Of a DNA stretch of 64,000 nt, positions 52,703 through 63,147 are shown one piece after another. Position numbers and translations under genes: made by a program. The notes beneath the pieces are model-generated. The model saw nothing but the letters and a program-made list of their open reading frames with translations. It was not told where the DNA came from and did no database searches. Source of the DNA: Microstegium vimineum (lineage: Eukaryota; Streptophyta; Magnoliopsida; Poales; Poaceae); contig CM039129.1 of the NCBI GenBank assembly GCA_022036555.1, positions 42,435,827 through 42,499,826 of the forward strand. The letters run 5' to 3'. Within the stretch, counting starts at the first letter, position 1, and each line of letters begins with the position of its first letter.

Positions 52703-55700
52703 ATATTACTATATTATACCCTGGGTACCAAATAACTATTCGGTACCCTAGCCAACCCAGCAACGATCATATTAAGCAGGTAAATAGACCCACCCATCCT
52801 TTTGGGCCTGAGTCTCACAGGCCCGGCCCACCCACCCACGCGAGCCGGATAGCAGCTCCGAAGCACCCCCTAGTCCCCTACACACCCACGATTTTTTTGC
52901 GGTTTCAATTCTTCTTCACAATGTCCTCTCGATCTCCTCCTCCCTCCCTCCGCCAAGCGCCGCCCGTCCACTCCCTCTCCCTACCACCGCTGCTGCGCCG
53001 CTGATTACCTCTCCGCCGTTCCTTCTCCGTCGAGCCAGAGGTGATGGTGGAGCACCCCTGGGAACCGCTTATCTTTCTGTGGTGCGAGCGGCAGCAGCGA
53101 CCAGCGAGATCTGAGCTAGCGGAGAGTGGGTACCTAGAGGACGATGAAGACCTCACGTGCCTCGACCTACACGGCGCCTGGTTGCCGATCAGGTGATCAC
53201 CAAGAACTGCTGTGACAACGCCTGCTGCGCGGCCTTCCACTCCCTCAACGTCGCCTCGTCTTACAGGTGCTCACCTCCTGCTCGCTCTGAGCTTCGGATG
53301 CTCCTTCCTTACTATCTGCCTCCGCATGAGTGATGAGGCGACCGGCACTGTCGATGGCGACGTGAGCGGATTAGTCCGGAGCGACCGTAGCAGGTCCACA
53401 GATGTATTTGGTGAGGTGGGTCTAGCGGTGCCTGGTAAAAGTTCCGTTCATCATCGTGCTGCACAGGCCTTTCTAATCTGATGGCACGACCTCAGCTATG
53501 TGTGGTTTAATGAACCCATTCTTAAGTCATCAACCCATCCCCAAATCTGTAAATTATTGCAATTGGCTTTGACTGCTACTCCGTATTTCTCTATTTGGTT
53601 CTTGGTATTTGCAATAATTAATGATTTGGAGAGTAGATCTACTCTTGAACTGTATTCTGTTATAGAATTTAATGGCGCAAAACATTCAGGTCTAAGTGTC
53701 TAATTGCAACAGTGATGATGATAGTATGGCAGATATGCTCACCTTCTTGATAGCTGGTAGCTGCAATGATGGATGCATGCATTTGACAAGATGCCACATG
53801 AGGGAATGTGGTGGATGCATGTCTGAATGAACCACATTAGCCTGTGGACGCTAATTTAGCATTTGCCAAGTTATCCCTGGATTACATTGATCTGAGTTAG
53901 TATCTTAATATTCAATTTGCATGATATTCTAGTTAGTTGACATACTACTTTTATTTGGTAATATTTATCCTATCGATCGAGTTACTGGTTGTATGAATGA
54001 ATAAACTAAAATTCTTTCACTCAAAACTTTTGATCTGCTACTTCAATTTAAACGTTGATATATTTTTGAAAAACTTGGATGCACGAAGATGGTAATTTAT
54101 GAATTAGCAACCATGGTCCATGGCATAACAACTCTGTCTTACAATTTGTGCAGCTTTGAGAAAGACCTGGTGGCAATTGCGTGTTACAGCAGCTGTGCCT
54201 ACACATCCTGATGGCAACTATAATGCAAGCATCACAGAAGTATAAGTGATATCTTTATCTCTGTTTCTTTTTCCATCACACAAAGACTCTAAATTCATGA
54301 CATGGTAGTTGCTCTTGCTCGTAGGATTATAAATACCGTTTCAAAATACAAACATCGATATTCATTGCTAACAAATAGTATCTGGCTGGTAATGATCCAA
54401 TGGCAGTGATGGTTACTTGAAGAATTAGGAAACAAAATAAGCATTGTTTTATCATTGAATCTGTTCAGTTTGATCATTAATACTATACTGGGTTTCATCA
54501 TCTGCCTAATTTAAAACTGAATGTTCGAACAATACTTGTTTTGTTAAATCCTTTGGAACTTCATTAATTCAATCTGCATTCATATATATAATTCTTCTAT
54601 GAAAACAACTGCACTGCTGTTTTGAATTTTTGATTCATGAGCTCTAGTGGTGCCACCTTCCAGCTTATAGATGAGTATCCCCAAATCATTTGTTCTTTGT
54701 ATACGGAAATGCATATAGGTTGTGATATTATCCAAAAATCAATTCACATGTGGCACATCAACACAGATCTAAAAGATGGAATGCAGCGTGATCCATTCCA
54801 AAAAAACATAGGGTAGAGGAAGAAATCAGTGTTTTACCCCGAGCCAGAGATTTCATCCAAGGAGTTGACGTAGGGGATGGAAGGGTGTTTCTTCCATGCT
54901 GTCTGCATCAGATCAGCAAGCCTGGTGAATTATAGGCTAATGAAGGCCGAAGATGAAGCTCATGACAGTGGAGTTTTAGTTTTGTACTGTTGGATTGATC
55001 TTGTCGAAGATGAAAGTGTTTCTAACTTGATGACAATGTTGACAAACAAAATTGATAGGGTCTGGAACAACTGTTATTATCAATTAGAGTTCCGCATACT
55101 TTTATGCAATGTTGTTATGCAAAATTTTCCTAATAGAGGTACTTTTTGCTATCTCTAATCAGAAACTATCTGCATATATAATGGATTCAAAAAGTTATTT
55201 GTTTAGGTGCATACACAATGATAATTCCATTTTTGATCTGCATGTTCTCACTCAGCTATACCCTTGTTCCATCTTTTTACTAAAAAAATATATTTTTTTA
55301 GTCAAATTACATAAGAACTCTCAATTTGTTAGGCCTTTTTTGAAATATTATTTAATTGGTTGGCCTTGTGTTATAGAGAAGAGGCATAAGTTTTTTCTAG
55401 TCACACATGATTTTTTTTGGCTTTCTGGATTGTCAAGTCACATGTGAAAATTTTAGATTAAGGTAGCGTGGTTACAAATAATTGAGTTATTCATTGTCTG
55501 CTCCTGTCATTTTGGAGAACAAGAGGTAATTATTTGAGCCTAATGTGTGATATACTTCTACCTGAAATTTGTTTATGAGTTTTGAATACACTTTTATTTT
55601 GAGTTCAGTTATCTGGAGTCTTTTATTTAGTTGATGCCTGATTCGTGAAGATCTATTATTTCATCTAGACTAATATGCGGCACCGTCCATTGATTTTGGT

Positions 55701-56955
55701 AGGGAAGCTTTCTAAGGCACCTGATTATTTAAGGATTCCATTGATATCTCAATGAGAATATTTTTGTTCCTGTCTTGAAATCTCATTTTGTTGAACCGTT
55801 AGATTAATCGTGATGACTTTGCTCCATGTCAACCAGAGGTGACAGCTGAGAATATTATTATAATTATTTTGGTGCGTTCTTCATGTAACTATTGATCTAT
55901 ATGCCTCTTGGGATTTGTTTTGATCCTATACTTTGCTCCTAATTACCATGGCGTGTGCAGATCAATGACCCTTTCAACTGAAGGATGTGATTTCTGCTTG
56001 TCAATTAGAGATCGTCCAACAGTCTGTCAAATTGATAACATATTCAAATGATTTTTACAGTTGGTGTGGTGCAATATTTCAGATGTAGCCAACTTCATTA
56101 GTGCTCATTAATGCTTGTGTTGTCCACAAAATTCCTCTGTTATCTAGATCATGATGATGCTGGAATATGGAATGCCATCATGCACATGAAGCAATGGTGT
56201 CCTTGATCAATTACAGATAGAGTTGTTCATTTGAGTGAACTTAGTGTTCTATATAGTGATGGATAGAGCTATCTTCTAATCTATTTGTCTGTCGATGGAC
56301 TAGATTAGAGATTGATAAAGTTGTGTATTATGTTTATATTCTGGAATTTTATTGAGAGCTATAGACCTCCCAATTGTTCTATTGTATTGCGATTTAATTT
56401 TAGATGTCATCGTGACTTGTACATGTGATTGACACTCTAAATATTCCCTTCAATATTGATTCTAGTTCAAGTTTCAAAGTGTAAAGATCTGGTGTTCCGG
56501 TGTGAAAGTTGCAATAAATACAACAGTGTTCTAATGATTGGTGACAGCATTTTTATGATCCAATTAAAACAAAGAACCCGAGGCTGGAAGAAAAAGAAAA
56601 AGAATGAATCAAATAGTACTATATCTTCTGTTACTTTGTGAGAAAAAGAAAATGAATGGACATATTAAAAAAATAGCTGGACAAGAACTAGCGACTCAAA
56701 ATTTTAGCTTGCCAGAAAAAACAAACCAGCAAAGAAACAAAGAATAAATAAGAAATCGGCTGGTGACAAGAAAAAAACGGAAATGATGAACGAATAAATA
56801 AAAACCGGATGCTGACACACAAAAAGAAGGCTGGACGGAAAACAGATAAGAAAAAAAAAACGGCTGGAACGTGGTATGGATCAGCCGGGGTTGCTGGCGC
56901 CCTGGGCCCTGGCCAGTGCTGTGGACGCTCCGACGTAAGCGGGTTAGCGCGGGAC
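52700..56955. mobile_element. Unclassified 4.2-kb insertion splitting the unit 4 promoter
   Basis: Lies between two halves of a promoter that are contiguous in units 1-3. The left part is GC-rich with an ATG-opened frame (52921) and spliced-gene-like pieces such as DEDLTCLDLHGAWLPI (about 53126-53190, followed by 'gtgatc') and FHSLNVASSYR. The rest is AT-rich and intron-like with no long ORF. Left border 'taccctgggtacc' and right border 'cactcgggta' share the inverted pentamer TACCC/GGGTA, but target duplication is obscured by TA repeats. It may be a DNA transposon with a captured gene fragment or a retrogene-like insertion; I cannot decide. Confidence 0.5.
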
Positions 56956-57037
56956 ACTCGGGTAATATATATATACACACACACGCACTCGCTCGCATAT
57001 ATGTACATGTGTAGCAGTATTCCACTCTACAAGCACA
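56956..57037 (+). promoter_or_regulatory. Core promoter of protease unit 4
   Basis: TATA-like 'taatatatatatac' followed by 'cgcactcgctcg' and 'gtgtagcagtatt', aligned with the last 70 bp before the start codon in units 1-3. Upstream it now borders foreign sequence instead of the conserved block. Confidence 0.65.
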
Positions 57038-59279
57038 ATGACTCCTCGCTCCTCCGGCGTTGCTTTTCTTTCCTTCTACTGCCTGCTTCTGCTTCTGCTT
57101 CTGCTTCCTGCTCTACTACATGGCGCCTCCTCCCGTGCAATAACAAGCTACAAGCTTGGGTCCAGACAAATTTTCTTCAACAAGACACCGGGCAAGTCAT
57201 CTGGCAACTCACAGCAGGCCTCCACTACTCCAACAAGCTGCTCGTCCCTCGCAACTACTGGTACGGTACATAGGGCGTATAACTTATTTATAGTTGACGT
57301 CTTTTTCATTTAAAGCCATTTGGATCTTTTTTTTTAGCATAAGTCATTTTGGGTCTTGCAGGTTTTGTTTAAATAAAGTTCTCACAGTTTGATATTCATT
57401 TTTTAATAAAGAAGCAAAATCAAAGTTATACATCTCGAAGAGATAAAAATTTAAAACATTAAAATTGATCGAGAACATTTCTAGTTGAAATAATATATGG
57501 TCTAAAAGTTTATAGTTTGAAGTCCCGGCCCCTCATATTTTAAAATTTCAAGTTACCTCACATGGAGAAATGACAAAATTCAAATTCTAGACCTTATATA
57601 ACGTTGTAGTGGTAATTGTTTTTTACGGAAATCATTTATCTAAGAAAAATTATGTTTTAATTTTTCACCTTTGAAATTCAAAAACTTCCAAACAATCTCA
57701 GATTGAGAAACGACCACGATTCTAATTTTACTAGGCAAAAGACTTAGAGGAGAATTAGCTCTATAGAGGGTGCACACAACATATAAAAGAAATTATTGGA
57801 GGTTCAAAAGATATAAAAGTAGCTGATCTCCAAATAATGATTTGAAGAGTGCGTTTAAAAAAATAAACCTAGATAAAGTCTTCTATATATATTGTTATAT
57901 ATATTTTAAACTTTTACTACAGGCCTAGGAAGCAACAAGCTACCCGTAGTGCACCGACAGAGCCCATGCTCCCCGTTGCACGGGCTGCCGTCCATGTCGG
58001 TGGCAGATGTCTTGCATCGTGATGCGTCCCTGGTCCGGCGCCGTTTCTCCTCACAATGGTCTCCGCCGGTGCCAGCGTCGTCGTCCCCATCGCCGGCAGC
58101 AACCACAATCCCCGCCAACGGCTCATGGGTCCCGGACCTCCCTGGGTACCGTCCGGGCGCGCTGTACTACACCGTGCTAGTTAGCTTCGGCACGCCGGAG
58201 CAGCAGTTCCCGATGTTCCTCGACACCAGCAGATTCGGCACGTCCTGGCTCCGGTGCAAGCCGTGCGCCTCACCAGGTTCCGGCGATGACCGCGATCTGG
58301 CGGGTTCGACACGTCGCGGTCCTCGACGTTCTCCCATATTCTCTGTGGCTCGCCGGACTGTCCTACTACTACCAACTGCTCCACCTCCGGTGGCTCCTTC
58401 TGCTTGCTCGATGCCCTGTACTCGGCCGAGGGCAATTTTGTGGAAGACGTGCTCACGCTGGCGGCGGCGTCATCCATGGCCATCCATGACTTCAGATTCT
58501 TCTGCCTAAACAGGGCCCGGGACCCTCGACCTCGGCCGCGGAGACATTTTTATACCCTGCCGAGGACCGGGACCCTGGACCTCGGCCGCGGCCGCAACTC
58601 ACTGCCATCGCAGCTCTGGTCGTCATTATTGTCGGGGCAGGTCCACGCTGCCGCCAAGTTCTCCTACTGCCTACCGCAGTCCCTGAGCTCCCAGGGCTTC
58701 CTCTCCCTCGGCGGCTCCGACGACGATAACAACAGCACCGCGTCGTATGCCCCGCTGGTGAGCAACGGCGGCGACCCAGAGCTGGCGAGCTTGTACTTCA
58801 TCGACCTCGTCGGGATGAGCCTTGGCGACGAGGACCTCCCTATCCCGGCAGGGACCTTCGGCAGAAATGTCACCAACCTTGACGTGGGGGCCACCTTCAC
58901 CTTGCTGACGCCGGATGCGTACACGCCGCTGCGCGACTCCTTCCTGAGGCAGATGTCGCAGTACAGCAACCTCTCGTCGCCGGCGGGGATCGACGGCTTC
59001 AACGCGTGCTTCAACTTCACCGGGCTGAACGAGCTCGTCGTGCCGCTCCTCCAACTCAAGTTCGGCAATGGCGACAGCCTGGTGATCGAGGGGCACCAGA
59101 TGCTGTACTACCATGACCCGGAGGCTGCTCCATTTACCATGGCCTGTCTCGCCTTCTCCTCCTTGGTCGCCGCCGGTCATACCGTCTCCGCCGTGATTGG
59201 GGCGTATACGCTGGCGTCCATTGAAGTGGTCTACGACGTGGCCGGAGGAAAGGTTGGCTTCATCCCACGGAGCTGCTAA
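57038..59279 (+). pseudogene. Aspartic protease unit 4, frameshifted in exon 2
   Basis: Exon 1 (57038-57260) encodes a signal peptide (MTPRSSGVAFLSFYCLLLLL...). Exon 2 (57923-59279) joins in phase 1 over a 662-bp intron. The frame gives LPVVHRQSPCSPL, YYTVLVSFGTP and the first site LDTSR (Asp175), as far as the cysteine-rich insert. Two extra bases relative to units 1 and 3 between 58297 and 58304 then shift the frame, which runs to a stop at 58509. The rest (FDTSRSSTFSHILCGSPDC, second site LDVGA at 58881, tail GGKVGFIPRSC) is intact in another frame. Near 58518-58591 a block containing 'gacctcggccgcgg' is duplicated 50 bp apart, adding residues absent from the other copies. A short ORF from 58404 could be annotated, but it lacks the first catalytic half. 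Probably a recent pseudogene, unless the shift is a sequencing error. Confidence 0.85.
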
Positions 59280-59640
59280 TATAACAACAACATATTATGC
59301 CATGGAGTATCCCATGATATATGTGTTTGTTATTTTTATTTAAATACCTTTGAATTTGCTTTCAACTTAATCATTTATTTCCTCATTTCCACTTTAGTGC
59401 AATAATATTTATTTTAATCTATTATTACTGCGTTCAAATTAATAAAGGTTAATGTTTCCTTGTGATAATAATGACTCGTGTACGTACGTCCTAACACTTG
59501 ATGCTTGGAGATCATGCATCTCTATGCGACGACACGCTAGTGTATGACACTGAGTTGCTCTTGCCTTGAGATTTCCGTCCCTGAGACTGAGTTGCATGCT
59601 GGTCTCTTAGCTATATATTATGCTAAGCGCATCTCCAAAA
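59280..59640 (+). other. 3' untranslated and flanking sequence of protease unit 4
   Basis: Aligns closely with the flank of unit 3 ('tatgccatggagtatcccat', 'aataaaggttaatgtttcc', 'gctagtgtatgac', 'gagatttccgtccctgaga'), so units 3 and 4 are the closest pair. AATAAA lies near 59442. Confidence 0.75.
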
Positions 59641-59959
59641 GTTCTCTATTTATCTTTCCATATAATACTTGGTTCAAATTTTTTGAAAAATGAGAAAAAA
59701 ATCTCTCCGACAGATTCTAATCCCTTTCCACCTAAAATTTACACGCTTGGAAAATCTCACCTCAACGCGGGTAACTTTGCACGAGAACATTCTTTGCGCA
59801 GACACAGGTGCTACTAGGGGTGCAAACGAGTAACCATTAGGTGCACCTATAAACCTTTTTAGTTAAGTATTTATACTACTTTTCTAAAAAATTTGAAAAG
59901 TAGTACAAATATTTGAACTAAAAAGGCTTGGAGGTGCATCCTAGGTGCTAACCGTCCCG
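59641..59959. other. Non-coding, small inverted sequence
   Basis: 'ggtgcacctataaacctttttag' near 59850 and its imperfect inverse 'ctaaaaaggcttggaggtgc' near 59917 form a short foldback of about 90 bp. No gene. Confidence 0.45.
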
Positions 59960-60345
59960 CGGGACGCCGCAAATCTGAAGCCAGCGAAGGAGACGTCGCC
60001 GAGTGTCGGATCTCGGGCACTCAGCAAAGGCTTCGCCGAGTTAACGCCGTCCGCCAGCGGCATACGCCGTCTTCTTTTTTTTTTCTTTGCCGAGTGCAGC
60101 ACTCACCAAAGAAATTAGAATTTTTTTTGGAAAAAATTCTTTGCCGAGTGCTTCTGGCACAACACACAGCAAAGAAATTGTTTTTCTTGTTTTAAAAAAA
60201 TTCTTTGCCGAATGTCACAAAACAGAGTGCTTCTGGCACAACACTCAGCAAAGAAATTGTTTTTCTTGTTTTAAAAAAATTCTTTGCCGAATGTCACAAA
60301 ACAGGCACTCAGCAAAGAATATTTGTTTGATTTTTTAAAAAAATC
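59960..60345. repeat. CACTA-type subterminal repeats (TTTGCCGAGTG), with tandem units
   Basis: 'ctttgccgagtg', 'ctttgccgaatg' and inverse 'cactcagcaaag' occur repeatedly. A unit of about 75-80 bp with 'gtgcttctggcacaacac', 'agcaaagaaattgtttttc' and 'ttgttttaaaaaa' is repeated in tandem between 60130 and 60330. The same motif is seen at 26570-26694 and 62895-63010. Confidence 0.7.
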
Positions 60346-60690
60346 AAAAGCATGTACGGCACCATGGAAAGCAATACACACTTAGGCGTCCTCAACAATG
60401 CCACTTCAACTAGCTTATAGGAATTCATATCAGCATTTTTCCTACGTGGAAAAGAGAGAAGACAAAAGATTATCTCCTATCTCAACTCTTATCTCGCTCA
60501 GAAACTGCTCATAAAGAATGAGAGGGATGAGAGAGGATGTTGATTAAAAAATCATTTATATATGGGGTTCGCATGTATAGGAAAAAATGTACGGCACCAT
60601 TTAAGCAAGCAATACACACTTACAGAAAGCATGTACGGCACCATGAAAAAAATCTAAAGCATGTACGGCACCATGTAATATATATGTGTC
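60346..60690. repeat. Dispersed short repeats 'gcatgtacggcaccat'
   Basis: Four copies of 'atgtacggcaccat' (about 60353, 60588, 60631 and 60661), two of them with 'aagcaatacacactta' nearby. No coding region. Confidence 0.65.
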
Positions 60691-60854
60691 AAGTGACAAT
60701 TACAGAAAGAATCAGTAGATTACAATCACACTTACAACTCCACTATATATACACTATAAAATTCAGATTCCGAACGACAATGAAGTAATCAAAGCTCATC
60801 TTAGGACAAAACAGCATACGAACAGAGATGAAGAAATAGCCTCATTAGGTAGAG

Positions 60855-60913
60855 GTAAATGCCAAGCTCTCCAGAATCCTTGAGTAACTTTCAAGTATGA
60901 ACTGCCCAACATC
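60855..60913 (-). pseudogene. Captured exon fragment resembling RopGEF (PRONE domain)
   Basis: After an acceptor-like TTTTTCTAG on the minus strand the sequence reads DVGQFILESYSRILESLAF, very close to the conserved PRONE-domain segment of plant Rop guanine-nucleotide exchange factors. The frame then degenerates. Too short to function. It lies with other unrelated exon pieces in the same orientation between CACTA subterminal repeats, the pattern of gene-fragment capture. Confidence 0.65.
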
Positions 60914-61161
60914 CTAGAAAAATATGCAAGAAATCAAGATAAGTGAGCTAATTTAAGGACTGGCAACTTGGTTTAGTACGAGCCTAAAGCATAATGTTTT
61001 ACATAAAAATAAAAGGCAGAGTAACAATGTACAACAAACTACCCTTAAAACATACCAATAAAATTGAGATTTAAGTATATGTTGCCAAATGTAAGAATTA
61101 TATGCACAGATTTGTTTTAACTGAAAAATGGCATGTATGCATGCAAAGCTTCAGCACTAAC

Positions 61162-61255
61162 CTCAATCATCAAAATGGCACTATCTGTCCCAGCCATCAT
61201 CAAATCTAACTCTGAACTTTCCATCTTTTGTTTATTTGGAATTTCAGAGAGGGCC
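61162..61255 (-). pseudogene. Captured exon resembling polynucleotide phosphorylase
   Basis: 94 bp between CTACAG (acceptor) and GTTAGT (donor) on the minus strand, reading ALSEIPNKQKMESS then ELDLMMAGTDSAILMIE without a stop. The second part matches the conserved LDL.VAGT..A.LM.E segment of PNPase, a 3'-5' RNA-degrading enzyme of organelles. Both splice sites are kept, so it could be spliced into a chimeric transcript. As one exon it has no enzyme function. Confidence 0.7.
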
Positions 61256-62481
61256 CTGTAGTGAAAATTTGAGATAAATAAGAGTATCTTTGAGATAAAG
61301 AATGCAATCTTGCAAAAAAAGAGGCTCTGTATAGGGCATCTTGCAGCCATCTATGAAGATTGTGATAAATTATACAATATACATAATGACAGTTTCAAAA
61401 TAAGAACACTAGCCTTGCAGTTTGAGTTGATGTTATGCTTGAATTTGCTGCTTTTCCTAACAAAATTCAAATAGCAAGTATCTCAGCTTTAGAGGTTGAC
61501 CTGTGAATGGGATTACCAAGTTATGAATGCAGAATCCAAGTTACATGATGTTATATATAAATTGTCCGCTAATGAGAAAAGTATCACACTATCAATACCA
61601 CCCTTGTAGTATTATGAGATTAGTAAAGTAAGTTTCTTCTATTTAGTGGGGGAAAATATGTAATTGGTGATGAGCTACTCATATAACTTTAACACATGTT
61701 GCAGGAATTTAACACATGCAATCACATTTTGAAGTTACAGTTAGACATAACTGTGCTTGCAACAGGCAATACGCTGTCCTCTAGAAAGCAATTCATGTTA
61801 TGTTATCCAACATGAAGAACAGAAGAAGAATCATGGTCAAGTCATATATATCAAATTTGGTTGCCATGCACATGTAGAGCATATAAGTCAGAGGCAGCGT
61901 GGCAGATCATTGCAGCGTCAAATTTCAAATCTGGTCAAATTTCAAATCTCATGGAATTAAAACAGCAGGTAATAAGCAAGAAGAACATTCTACAGTAGAC
62001 ATAGAGGCTTCGGTATTTGCAATAACATCTAAACTTTCATATTCAATTTTTTCTAATAGTAAAGTGCAACCAATGCCAGTGCCATGAAACTGAACCTACG
62101 TGTTTGTCAGGAAGGTAGACGCAGTGGTGCAGTACGCTAAGCAACACTGGTGACTGGTGACTAATCGCCACAGCCTAAGGTATTCAAGTAGTCACAACAG
62201 GAAGGTAGATGACTCTGATCTATCACCATCTAGATGACTCCAAGCATACATAGTCACATTTCCTAACATGATGCAGAACTCATTCTAAACAACCACGAGT
62301 TTTGAGACAGTCGCGAGCAGCATGCATATGGTGTGCCTATTTTACCCCATGCATATTTGAATACAAACCCCAATTCAGAAATTAGATATACACAGGTTAT
62401 CCCTGAGCTCCGATTAATTGTAAGTACTGATACAACTATGAACATATACGAACCCCAATCGAAGTGAAGCAGATGTCACCT
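61256..62481. other. AT-rich sequence between captured exons
   Basis: Intron-like composition with no further exon I can name. A minus-strand reading starting near 61350 (MAARCPIQSLFF) runs into the PNPase-like exon but has no recognisable domain. Confidence 0.4.
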
Positions 62482-62860
62482 TAACGAACGCGGGGAAGAG
62501 AATTGCGACGACGGGACCGGAGATGGGGGTGGCCACCACGAGATGCAGGTCGACGACGGTGAAACGGCCCAAGAGGATGATGAGGGGCGGCTCAGATCCG
62601 GCGCGCGCGGGGCGGCCCTCAAGCTGCCAGGGCCTGTACGAGCTCGGCGAGGGCCGGGCGGCGGCAACGACGGGCGGTGGCGACGGGCCACGCGCGGTCG
62701 GGCGGACGCGGTGCGGGCACGCGCGGGGGGCGAGTGGCGACGATGGCCGGCGGCGGGGTGGGGTGGGGTGGGGGGGGGGTGGGGGGGGTTCGCGCCGCCG
62801 CCAAGGAGGATGCGGGTGGACTGGTGGAGGGCGTGCGTAGCGTGAGTGTGTTGTGTGTGT
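62482..62860 (-). pseudogene. GC-rich first-exon-like segment of a captured gene
   Basis: On the minus strand a GC-rich reading ends with LIILLGRFTVVDLHLVVATP and ISGPVVAILFPAFVK, then AAG followed by GTGACA, a possible donor at 62481-62482. Upstream is a G-rich/C-rich stretch (62755-62790, nearly pure G on the + strand). It resembles the start of a GC-rich grass gene with a hydrophobic segment. Identity unknown. Confidence 0.45.
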
Positions 62861-62894
62861 TGGTGGGCCGGCCCAGGAGCGGGAGTTGTTAGGG

Positions 62895-63010
62895 TCCGGA
62901 CTCGTTGCCGAGTGCCACTTGATCCGGCACTCGGCAAAAAAAATATTTAATTTTTTTTAATTTCTTTGCGGAGTGCCTCATGTTTCGGCACTCTGTAAAT
63001 TTTATTTTTT
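62895..63010. repeat. CACTA-type subterminal repeats, right group
   Basis: 'cgttgccgagtgcc', 'ggcactcggcaaaaa' and 'ctttgcggagtgcc' repeat the motif of 59960-60345. Together the two groups frame the captured exons, suggesting one non-autonomous element of about 3 kb. Its exact termini (CACTA...TAGTG) were not found. Confidence 0.6.
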
Positions 63011-63147
63011 TTGTTTTTTTGCCTCCATTATTTTATGTGGCTTTAGTACATTATTATACATTTTATTTTCGAATTTGAGATAATTTTAAATTTTTTTAAT
63101 ATATTTAGTTTATTTTTTTTGTTTCGTTCAATTTTATGGAATATTCC

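Noticed and set aside
52651..53004. 117-residue frame starting in a TA microsatellite
   Set aside because: The first part is repeat-derived (YIYVYIYIYN) and the rest has no domain; kept only as part of the unclassified insertion.
58404..59279. A stand-alone 291-residue protease gene
   Set aside because: It begins in the middle of exon 2 in the shifted frame and lacks signal peptide and first active site; it is the 3' half of unit 4.
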